Below, one piece after another: positions 8,004 through 15,099 of a DNA stretch of 64,000 nucleotides. Under the pieces are notes generated by a model, which made no database searches, had not been told where the DNA came from, and saw only the letters and a list, made by a program, of their open reading frames with translations. Every line of letters starts with the position of its first letter. Position 1 is the first letter of the stretch. The translations under genes and the position numbers were made by a program. This DNA is from Lachnospiraceae bacterium. GTDB taxonomy: Bacteria > Bacillota > Clostridia > Lachnospirales > Lachnospiraceae. The stretch is taken from positions 57,119 through 121,118 of the forward strand of contig CAJTEM010000016.1 of the NCBI GenBank assembly GCA_910575255.1. Reading direction: 5' to 3'.

Positions 8004-8033
8004 CAGACGGCAAATCACTGTTGTCGGGATTCC
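8004..8033 (-). pseudogene. Remnant of a second OmpR-type regulator gene (fragment)
   Basis: About 26 of 30 bases match bases 7341-7370 inside the bceR-like gene. Read on the minus strand the fragment still encodes TTVICRL of the winged-helix domain. It lies in the 120-base gap between the NarL-type regulator stop and the bceR-like start, with no open frame around it. The simplest reading is a decayed duplicate or recombination scar. Confidence 0.4.
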
Positions 8034-8054
8034 CACGAAAATCCCTGCTCCCGC

Positions 8055-8696
8055 TCAGTCCAGCCGGTTCTTCACCGTAAACACCGCCAGCTGGGTCCGA
8101 TCCTTGAGCTTGAGCTTCTCCAACAGACGGGAGATCCCATTGCGCACAGTCCCCTCTGCCAGAAACAGTTCTGCCGCAATCTCCTTATTATCCATCCCCC
8201 GTGCCACGCACCGCATCAGCTCCTTCTCCCGGCCCGTAAGCTTCGACGTCTCTGCGCTCTGCACTGGCTGTAAGGCCGCCGCTGCCAACTGACGCCGCAT
8301 TCCCTCAAACACACTGTCCCCAAACACCCGGATTCCGGCACAGACCGCCTTAATCGACTGAATGACACGCTCGTCCTCCATTTCCTTCAAAATGTAACCA
8401 TCCGCACCGCTGCCAACTGCTGCCTCTACCGTCTCCTTATCATCAAAAGTCGTCAAGACCAGAATCTTTACCTCTGGGAAATCTTCCTTAATCCGGGTAA
8501 TCCCCCAGCTTCCGTCATACTCCGGCATACGCATATCCATCAGCACCACATCCGGCTTCTCCTTTTTGCACAGCTCCCAGGCCTCCTGCCCGTCGGCAGC
8601 CAGACCTGCTACAGAGATTTCCTTATCCCTGCCAAGGATTGCTGCCAATCCCTGCCGCAAAATCTGAATATCATCCGCAATCACCACACGTATCAT
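8055..8696 (-). CDS. NarL/LuxR-family response regulator
   Basis: A 213-residue regulator when started at the ATG at 8696, which follows GGGAGGAAAGCG. A longer frame upstream only overlaps the kinase gene. The receiver has VVIADD, phospho-Asp in VVLMDMRMPEYDG, LTTFDD and the Lys of YILKEMED. The LuxR HTH is near the C terminus (LTGREKELMRCVARGMDNKEIA, with LAEGTVRNGISRLLEKLKLKDRTQLA). It starts 17 bases after the kinase stop and should be its cognate partner. It probably controls its own operon. The signal is unknown. Confidence 0.92.
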   Translation of the reverse strand: MIRVVIADDIQILRQGLAAILGRDKEISVAGLAADGQEAWELCKKEKPDVVLMDMRMPEYDGSWGITRIKEDFPEVKILVLTTFDDKETVEAAVGSGADGYILKEMEDERVIQSIKAVCAGIRVFGDSVFEGMRRQLAAAALQPVQSAETSKLTGREKELMRCVARGMDNKEIAAELFLAEGTVRNGISRLLEKLKLKDRTQLAVFTVKNRLD

Positions 8697-8712
8697 CGCT
8701 TTCCTCCCTGAA

Positions 8713-10443
8713 TCATCCCTTTCCCGCCGGAAGCCAGATATAGATCTGAAATCCCTCTCCCTCTGACGACAAAATCCGTACCCGTCCCCCGGCCTTCTCC
8801 ACCCGCTCCCGGATTCCGCGGATTCCGTTATTCTCCACCATCTCACGACAGCCCTGCCCGTTATCAAAAATATAAAGACCGAGGCCATCCTTCTCAAATT
8901 TCACAATTACATCCATATGAGTGGCCCGGGCATATTTCAGGCAATTCGTAATCGCCTCCCGGAAACAGTCATAGACAATCATGGACAGGTGCGAATATCC
9001 CGGTCCGTCCTCCCCCTGGATATCCACATCCACCTCCAGCTCCTTCACACTTTTCGCCAGCTGGCAGATCCCCTGTGTAACCAGATCCCAATCCGTCCCC
9101 TGACGCAGCTGATTGATGGAAATGCGCAGCTCACGGATTCCGTTCACCGCCAGCTCCTGGGCCTGTGTCAGATACTCGCTGATCGCCCCTGCCGTTCGGA
9201 AGCTGCCGCCTTCTGTTCCTGGCCTGCTTTCCTTCAAAACCGGTTCCGAATTACCGGCCTGCTCCCACTCCACCCGCGCCAGCCGCAGCAGTGACTGAAT
9301 CATGGTCAGGGTATGCCCGGTCGTGTCATGCACCTCCTGGGCAATCCGGTTTCTCTCCTTCTCAATGGCCAGACGCTGCGCCGCAACCGCCAGCTCCCGG
9401 CTCTGCTGCAGCCGCTCATAATACTCCCCCACATCTGTCAGAAGAAAGGTTCCGGCCACCAGGCTCCCTCCCCGGCTCCGTTTTAGATACTGCCTCACCC
9501 GGATCCGTCCTCCCGCCTGCGGGACAAATTCCGCCTCCTCTTCCAAAAGTTCCCTCTCCCGCTCTGCCGTAATCCCCTGACTGGCAAGCTGAACCCGGAT
9601 CTTCTCAAAATCATCCCCGGCCCGGATTCCCAGCCAGCCGAAAGCCGCCTCATTGCAGTACACCACTATTCCCCGTTTATTATAAACCGCCACCCCCTCT
9701 GCAATCGAAGAAAAAATCTGTCCAAAAGCCAGCGCATTCACATCCAGGAAATCATAGCGCAGCACTGCCAGCAGCATCAGAAAGCTGGAAAGGGCAAATG
9801 CCGACGGCGTCAGATCAAAAGACACCTCCAGCCAGCCCGACAAATACAGAATATTAAACCCCAGCGGAACCGCCGCTGCCAGAAGAATCACCAGCAAATG
9901 CACCACAAAAACCCTCTGCTTCTGAAACTCCCGCAGCACCACCGCCAGACCCCCCAGCACACACAGATAGGTATAAATCATGTGCTCATAAAACACCCAG
10001 CCGTAGACCACATATCCCACCTCAAACTTCCGATAAAACAGATGATGATACTCATTGGTCAGAAAAGCCAGATAATGAAACATCGACAGTCCGAACAGCA
10101 ATCCTTTCAGCCATCCCGGCAGCCTCTGGCGGCAATATAAAAAGGAAAACACCAGCCAGGCCGGCCCGATAAAGCTGATCCCCAGATAAGAAATCCCATA
10201 ACCCAGATACTGCATCCCCTTCGTTATGGGAAGCCCGCCTCCGCCAGCCCCGTCACTGGCATAACCTGCCAGATAACCCATCATAAAAAGCTGCGGAACA
10301 CACCACAGAATCACCAGCAGCTGACAGGCTGCCAGTGCCCCGGTAGTGCCGTTTCTCTCCGCCCGAAGCAAAAGCCATCCACAGCTGTACGCCGAAAGAC
10401 CGATGGTAATCAGATACAGTATCATCAATAGAATGTGGACCAT
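8713..10443 (-). CDS. Seven-helix sensor histidine kinase (HisKA_3 type) with PAS domain
   Basis: A 576-residue kinase. The start is set at 10443, where GGGAG lies ten bases upstream; the upstream ATG at 10470 would place the ribosome site inside the coding region and overlap the preceding gene. Residues 1-225 form a seven-helix histidine-kinase N-terminal domain, followed by a PAS-like segment (FGQIFSSIAEGVAVYNKRGIVVYCNEAA). Next comes the dimerisation helix with phospho-His in RNRIAQEVHDTTGHTLTMIQ, an inserted Gly/Glu-rich stretch, and an HATPase with REAITNCLKYA, FDNGQG and IRGIRERVEKAGG. It partners the regulator at 8055. The upstream membrane protein is likely its operon mate. Confidence 0.88.
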   Translation of the reverse strand: MVHILLMILYLITIGLSAYSCGWLLLRAERNGTTGALAACQLLVILWCVPQLFMMGYLAGYASDGAGGGGLPITKGMQYLGYGISYLGISFIGPAWLVFSFLYCRQRLPGWLKGLLFGLSMFHYLAFLTNEYHHLFYRKFEVGYVVYGWVFYEHMIYTYLCVLGGLAVVLREFQKQRVFVVHLLVILLAAAVPLGFNILYLSGWLEVSFDLTPSAFALSSFLMLLAVLRYDFLDVNALAFGQIFSSIAEGVAVYNKRGIVVYCNEAAFGWLGIRAGDDFEKIRVQLASQGITAERERELLEEEAEFVPQAGGRIRVRQYLKRSRGGSLVAGTFLLTDVGEYYERLQQSRELAVAAQRLAIEKERNRIAQEVHDTTGHTLTMIQSLLRLARVEWEQAGNSEPVLKESRPGTEGGSFRTAGAISEYLTQAQELAVNGIRELRISINQLRQGTDWDLVTQGICQLAKSVKELEVDVDIQGEDGPGYSHLSMIVYDCFREAITNCLKYARATHMDVIVKFEKDGLGLYIFDNGQGCREMVENNGIRGIRERVEKAGGRVRILSSEGEGFQIYIWLPAGKG

Positions 10444-10447
10444 GCCT

Positions 10448-13400
10448 TCACTCCCTCTTCCTTTTCTCATTCACTGCCGCGAACACAATCAGTCCGATTC
10501 CTGCTGCCAGAAGATAGACCCACCAGGAAATGCTCAGCCAGAATTCCTTCGTCATATACAAAGCCACCAGAATCAGAATCGTAACGGACACCCCGGTCCA
10601 CCGCCGGCAGCGCCTCACCAGAGACCACACAAAAATTCCCAGGCAGATTCCCTCCAGAATCAGTGCATTCACTACCTCCCCGCGAATCCAGGCATTGCAC
10701 ACAAGAATCACCAGACAAAAGAGATACCCGGCAAACAGAAAGATTTCCACACCTGTCCAATCTTCCTTTTCTGTTCCCTTCCTCCTCCAGATTCTTCCCA
10801 GGCACCAGACATAAGCCGCTGCCGGCAAGAGCTGAAGCTCTGTCCACACCCGGGAAGGAAGCTCGCCAAAAGGCTGATTCCAGTACGCCAGAACCAATAT
10901 TCCAGCTGCCGCAGACCAGGCAAAAGCTCTCCATTCCCTCACCGCCCCATACTGCAAAAAATACAGGGCAAGAACCAGAATCAGGAAAAATGTCCAATGA
11001 TCACTTTCACTCTCCACTGCCCTTATCACCAGCACAAACGCCGCCAGTACCTGATACCAGTCCACACGCCAGCCGCCAGAAACCTTTTCATCCGGCTCAC
11101 AGATCCGCAGACGACGCCGGACAACAATCCCGGTCAGTGCCAGAAAAACCAGAATAATCAGATTCTCCTGATTCTCCGTCCACCCATAACGAGACGCCAA
11201 TACAAACGGCATCGGCACCATTGCCAGGCTCACCAGCAAATGCGGCCAAATCCGGTCTCCCAGATAAAACATCCCATAAAATCCGCCGCAAACCGCCAGA
11301 CAAAACGCCAGATTCCATCCCTTCAACACCGGATTGCCATAAAATGCCGCCGCCATGCCAACCGCCAGCAGACATCCGCAGGCATCCCAGAACACCGACC
11401 GGTCCTCCCTGCTTGGCCTTGCCGCCAACCGGCCTTCAAGACCCGGTTCCAGGAGCCGCCCTATGCCATAGACCCAGACCACTGCCATAACAGTTATCAC
11501 CCGGTTATCTCCGGTAAACGGGCTCATGAAAAGGGATACTCCCACCATGGCATACAGGGCAGCCGCCCGGTACAGCCATGCCCCCTTCCAAAAGCCATCT
11601 CCCCATGTGCCGCTTTTCCAGTCAGCCGCTTTCGTTGCCTGCCCACGCTTGAAACCGCTTCTCCCGGCAATCTTCTCTTTCGCGGCCTTCCCTTCCAAAG
11701 CCTTCTCCTCTGCTGCCTGCGCTCCCAGCGACTTCTCCTCTGCTGCCTTCCCCTCCGAGTTCCTCCCTTCTGCCACCTTCCCTTCCGCCGCCTTCCCCTT
11801 CAGTGCCTCTGACAACAGAAATCCTGACAACATCAAAGAAAACGGGAACATCACCATCTCCAGAGAAAAATAAATCATTTGCATACAGGTTCCCAGAACA
11901 GAGATCAACAGCCAACGCCCCTCCCCGTTCTTTTTCTCCCAGAAGACCATCCCGCACAGCATCAGAAAACACAGCATTCCCCTGTCAAACCAACTGAAAA
12001 GCAACTCCTTCAGACTCTCCGGCATATAACAGGCAAGCTCACACCGAAGCCAGACCTCCAACGGCCAGCGAACCGCATACCACAGCAAGAGCCAAAACCC
12101 ATACCGCGCCGGCACATGCTTTCTCCACGCAGCCAGCACCACGGCCAGAATCAAAGCTCCCGCCAGTGCCCGGAATGCGTTTCCCCGCAGAGCCGCCTCT
12201 ACATATAAGTTTCCTGTCATCTGCTGCTCAAGAGCAAGCCGGCATCCAAACAGCACCACGTCTCCCATCAAAAATGCTTCCGCAATCCAGCCTCCTGCTT
12301 CTGTCCACAGGCACAATCTCCTCCCTTTCCCGGCCAGAAGCAACACCGCCAGAAACATTTCCGCCGCCAGAATTGCCCATCCTCCCTCCACTAGCCTGCC
12401 GCCTGAGACCTCAAAGGCAATCCAGGCTGTCAGATAATGAATCGTACCCGCCACTGCCACATTCAGGAAAGTTCTCTTCCACTCACATTCTTCCTCCAAA
12501 AGCTGCATGACAATCCCCAGAATTACGGCCCCCAACGCAACTGCCACATACCAGTGAAGCCACCATCCTGTCTGGAAAAATCCATTCACACTTCCCAGGA
12601 AGACCACCGGAAACGAAAATCCCCAGAAATGAACCGGCGCAAACCAGGAAAAGCCCTCCCTCAGCAGCTCCCATCCGCTTTGACTCCCTGTTATCTCCCA
12701 GATCCCTTCCCCGGATTTTTTCTCAGGCATCCGTTTTCCAACGAGCCGTTTTCCTGCCATCAACAGCCACGCATACACCATCATGGCACTGAGCCATTCC
12801 CCGTTTCCTCCCGTCTTGCAAGATAAGAGCCAAAAGGTCACGCTAACCGTCATTCCCCAAAAGCACACCTGAGTATATACCCGGTCGTGAAACCGCCGGA
12901 TCCCCAAAAACAACATAACAACAGTTACCAGGCTGCCAACCCACAAGACCCTCCACCGATTCTGTCCCGCCAGCACATAAGCTGGTCCCAGCAGTTGAAA
13001 ATAAGCCGCTGCCAGCACAGACAAAAATGCAAAAATACTGCCCAACACATACAGCGCGTTCCCCGTTCTGTGAATTCCCAGCCGTTTCTCCGCCAGATAA
13101 CTGGTGCAAAAAAACATCCCGGAAAATACCGCCACGAGCAGGACCTTCGCCGGATTCGGCAGAATCTGCCATGCTGTGGTTGCAAATATCAATCCCGCCA
13201 GCACTACAAAGATAATTCCTGCCAGCAAAGCCAGGATTGCCATACTGTTGTTTTTCCTCCCCGGTTTCCGGCATGCAGCCTCGCTGTCCCTTCCTGCCGC
13301 AGCTGCATTTTTCAATGGCCCTGCTGCCCTCTTTTCCTGGAAACCGGTCTTTTGCGGCAAAGCTAAAGTCACCTCTGGTATTTCGGGATCTGACTGCCTT

Positions 13401-13576
13401 TCTGCTGTTCCCTCCCCCTGACTTGCCCTCAGTTTTGTCTCCAAATCCTGAATTTTCCTCTTTTTCTCGCCATTTACAATCCAAAGAGCAAGGATCACAG
13501 CCAGCTCCACTGGCGGAGCCACAAACCATAGCACAAAAATCAGCAGCCACATAAAAATCCTCCTTCCCACCTCCAC
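10448..13576 (-). CDS. Very large polytopic membrane protein of unknown function
   Basis: 1042 residues with well over twenty hydrophobic segments. A short N-terminal anchor (residues 9-30) is followed by a charged cytoplasmic linker (about 35-110), then near-continuous membrane helices. Around residues 590-650 there is a hydrophilic insert made of degenerate five-residue units (EGKAA, EEKAL, EGKVA). The overall design resembles poorly characterised multi-helix families of the DUF2157/DUF2339 kind, but no motif is decisive. Its stop overlaps the start region of the two-component kinase (stop at 10448, kinase ATG at 10443), so they are coupled. It may feed a membrane signal to the kinase or be controlled by it; this is inference. 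Confidence 0.7.
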   Translation of the reverse strand: MEVGRRIFMWLLIFVLWFVAPPVELAVILALWIVNGEKKRKIQDLETKLRASQGEGTAERQSDPEIPEVTLALPQKTGFQEKRAAGPLKNAAAAGRDSEAACRKPGRKNNSMAILALLAGIIFVVLAGLIFATTAWQILPNPAKVLLVAVFSGMFFCTSYLAEKRLGIHRTGNALYVLGSIFAFLSVLAAAYFQLLGPAYVLAGQNRWRVLWVGSLVTVVMLFLGIRRFHDRVYTQVCFWGMTVSVTFWLLSCKTGGNGEWLSAMMVYAWLLMAGKRLVGKRMPEKKSGEGIWEITGSQSGWELLREGFSWFAPVHFWGFSFPVVFLGSVNGFFQTGWWLHWYVAVALGAVILGIVMQLLEEECEWKRTFLNVAVAGTIHYLTAWIAFEVSGGRLVEGGWAILAAEMFLAVLLLAGKGRRLCLWTEAGGWIAEAFLMGDVVLFGCRLALEQQMTGNLYVEAALRGNAFRALAGALILAVVLAAWRKHVPARYGFWLLLWYAVRWPLEVWLRCELACYMPESLKELLFSWFDRGMLCFLMLCGMVFWEKKNGEGRWLLISVLGTCMQMIYFSLEMVMFPFSLMLSGFLLSEALKGKAAEGKVAEGRNSEGKAAEEKSLGAQAAEEKALEGKAAKEKIAGRSGFKRGQATKAADWKSGTWGDGFWKGAWLYRAAALYAMVGVSLFMSPFTGDNRVITVMAVVWVYGIGRLLEPGLEGRLAARPSREDRSVFWDACGCLLAVGMAAAFYGNPVLKGWNLAFCLAVCGGFYGMFYLGDRIWPHLLVSLAMVPMPFVLASRYGWTENQENLIILVFLALTGIVVRRRLRICEPDEKVSGGWRVDWYQVLAAFVLVIRAVESESDHWTFFLILVLALYFLQYGAVREWRAFAWSAAAGILVLAYWNQPFGELPSRVWTELQLLPAAAYVWCLGRIWRRKGTEKEDWTGVEIFLFAGYLFCLVILVCNAWIRGEVVNALILEGICLGIFVWSLVRRCRRWTGVSVTILILVALYMTKEFWLSISWWVYLLAAGIGLIVFAAVNEKRKRE

Positions 13577-13593
13577 TGTCGCTTGTTATCCTT

Positions 13594-13659
13594 ACTATAC
13601 CAGACCCTCAGGAAAACATCCAGATACCAGCCGTCACTTCCCTCTGTGACAAATGTCAC
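13594..13659 (-). promoter_or_regulatory. Candidate promoter and palindromic operator for the 13576-8055 operon
   Basis: A TATAGT -10 (13594-13599) lies just before the first gene, with only a poor -35. Upstream at 13646-13659 is the near-perfect palindrome GTGACAAATGTCAC. A weak promoter with an upstream dyad suggests activation, possibly by the operon's own NarL-type regulator. Nothing else is recognised between 13577 and 13748. Confidence 0.35.
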
Positions 13660-13748
13660 CAGTACTGCATTGCGAAAATAACGGTGAATACAATGCTTGA
13701 TATTTTCGTCATCTGTGCGTCTGCAAAGCGACGGCGTAGATTTCGCTT

Positions 13749-14309
13749 TTAGCAAAAATCAGAAATGTTAGGAAGTGCGGTTCCTCTTTTCGGGACAAAA
13801 AATCCATCCATATTGACTCCCTCCAGAGTAAGGAGACGAATCTTTTTATCAATCCCGCCAGCATATCCGGTCAGGCTTCCATTATTTCCCACCACACGAT
13901 GGCAGGGGATAATGATCGATATCGGATTATGGCTCACTGCTCCTCCCACTGCCTGGGCAGACATGCTTCTCTGTGCCATGCCGGCAGCAATCTTCTGTGC
14001 GATCTTCCCATAGCTTGTCACCTCGCCATAAGGAATCTCACATAACAGCTTCCATACAGACCGGCGAAAGGCACTTCCGGCCGGGGCAAGCCTCAGCTCC
14101 CCGGGAGACGGCCTTTCCCCAGCAAAATAACGATCCAGCCACCTCTCTGTCCGCTCAAAAACAGGCGAATCCTTCCTGTCTCGCATCTCTTCCGTCACAG
14201 AGCCCAGAAAATATTTCTGTCCTTCAATCCACAGCCCCGTCAGCGCCCCATCCTTTTCTGCCAGATAAAGCCGGCCAATAGGAGACTGGTAAGTTGTTGT
14301 ATATTGCAT
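13749..14309 (-). CDS. ogt: Methylated-DNA--protein-cysteine methyltransferase
   Basis: A suicide DNA-repair protein that transfers the alkyl group from O6-alkylguanine to its own cysteine. The active site is SIIIPCHRVV (Cys136), with the DNA-binding helix-turn-helix upstream (FRRSVWKLLCEIPYGEVTSYGKIA) and the arginine-finger helix MSAQAVGGAVSHNP. The N-terminal domain starts IGRLYLAEKDGALTGLW. At 186 residues it is slightly longer than typical Ogt because of a C-terminal tail (VNMDGFFVPKRGTALPNISDFC). It is monocistronic, facing away from hsp20. No Ada-type regulator is nearby. Confidence 0.95.
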   Translation of the reverse strand: MQYTTTYQSPIGRLYLAEKDGALTGLWIEGQKYFLGSVTEEMRDRKDSPVFERTERWLDRYFAGERPSPGELRLAPAGSAFRRSVWKLLCEIPYGEVTSYGKIAQKIAAGMAQRSMSAQAVGGAVSHNPISIIIPCHRVVGNNGSLTGYAGGIDKKIRLLTLEGVNMDGFFVPKRGTALPNISDFC

Positions 14310-14379
14310 AAGCTACCTCCTGATCTTTCTTGTACTTCAGAAACAGCAAAATTCGCAGCAGCTCAGATAACCCCTAAAC

Positions 14380-14414
14380 CAATGTCAGTAAGTTAAGAAA
14401 TCGTGAAACACGCT
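14380..14414. repeat. Short fragment of the palindromic intergenic repeat, flanked by CTAAAC
   Basis: The 33 bases from 14380 match the left end of the full repeats at 39706 and 61021 (CAATGTCAGTAAGTTAAG and onward). The fragment is bordered by direct repeats CTAAAC at 14374-14379 and 14415-14420. It interrupts what looks like another small hairpin repeat (CTCAGATAACCCCT on one side, AAACTGTTAC on the other), as seen intact at 53318-53347. Confidence 0.65.
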
Positions 14415-14453
14415 CTAAACTGTTACCAAAGTTCACAAATACTTCACAAATTA

Positions 14454-14496
14454 TTAGCACTCGCCACTTGACAGCGCTGATAATATGTGTTATATT
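14454..14496 (+). promoter_or_regulatory. hsp20 promoter with CIRCE-like heat-shock operator
   Basis: TTGACA (14468-14473) and TATATT (14491-14496) with a 17-base spacer form a near-consensus sigma-A promoter. Overlapping it at 14454-14480 is TTAGCACTC, nine bases, then CAGCGCTGA. The left half is a perfect CIRCE half-site and the right half matches GAGTGCTAA at six of nine positions. CIRCE is the operator of the HrcA repressor, so this fits heat-inducible HrcA control. Confidence 0.7.
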
Positions 14497-14570
14497 ACAA
14501 CCATAACAAATAAAACATTTCAAACAGCTGTTGCAACAGACAGCTGCCACAATAAAAGGAGGAATCATTT

Positions 14571-15011
14571 ATGTTATTTACACCTGCAAGAAGACACTCT
14601 GGTTTTGATCTGTTCGATGACTTTTTCAATGACCCGTTTTTCAGCACTCCTTTCAGCCAGTCCTCTAACACGCTGATGCGTACTGACGTCCGGGATGACG
14701 GCACCAATTATCTGCTGGATATTGATCTTCCCGGTTTCAAGAAGGAAGACATTCAGGCTGAGCTCAAGAACGGCTACCTGACCATCGGAGCTGTCCGCGA
14801 GGACAACAAGGAGGAAAAGGATAACAATGGCAAGGTCATCCGCCAGGAGCGCTACAGCGGTTCCTGCAGAAGGAGCTTTTATGTAGGCGACCAGCTGAAG
14901 CAGGAGGATATCCATGCTGCCTTTGAGAATGGAGTCCTGAAGCTTCAGTTCCCCAAGGAAGCGCCCAAAGCTGTGGAAGAAGCTCCCCGATATATTCCGA
15001 TTAACGGTTAA
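14571..15011 (+). CDS. Small heat-shock protein (Hsp20/alpha-crystallin family)
   Basis: A 146-residue ATP-independent chaperone that holds unfolding proteins. After a short N-terminal arm (FDLFDDFFNDPF) comes the alpha-crystallin domain (about residues 36-135) with YLLDIDLPGFKKEDIQAEL, YLTI, and the late strand motif FENGVLKLQFPKE, equivalent to the A-x-x-x-n-G-v-L signature. It ends PRYIPING, an I-x-I-like tail. The ribosome site AAAGGAGG is eight bases before the ATG. The promoter carries a CIRCE-like element, consistent with a stress-regulated gene of the Clostridium Hsp18 type. It is a single-gene unit closed by a terminator. Confidence 0.95.
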   Translation: MLFTPARRHSGFDLFDDFFNDPFFSTPFSQSSNTLMRTDVRDDGTNYLLDIDLPGFKKEDIQAELKNGYLTIGAVREDNKEEKDNNGKVIRQERYSGSCRRSFYVGDQLKQEDIHAAFENGVLKLQFPKEAPKAVEEAPRYIPING

Positions 15012-15037
15012 CTAACATTTTTTGAGCCTTTCCCTAT

Positions 15038-15083
15038 ACCGGCATCCGCCCGGCTTTCCCAGCCTGGGCGGATGCCGGTTTTT
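15038..15083 (+). terminator. Intrinsic terminator of hsp20
   Basis: A perfect 14-bp GC-rich stem (15038-15051 with 15066-15079) is followed by TTTTT on the plus strand. It lies between convergent hsp20 and the helicase gene. Confidence 0.9.
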
Positions 15084-15099
15084 GCTTTACTTTATCCCG

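Noticed and set aside
10346..11812. Long plus-strand open frame of 488 codons, and a similar one at 15733-17076
   Set aside because: Both lie opposite strongly supported minus-strand genes. Their products are rich in His, Pro, Gln and Arg, as expected of antisense shadows of GC-rich coding DNA, and they have no ribosome site or family features.
13540..13755. 71-codon frame between ogt and the large membrane-protein gene
   Set aside because: It contains the promoter-like TATAGT and the GTGACA dyad, overlaps both neighbours slightly and lacks a ribosome site.
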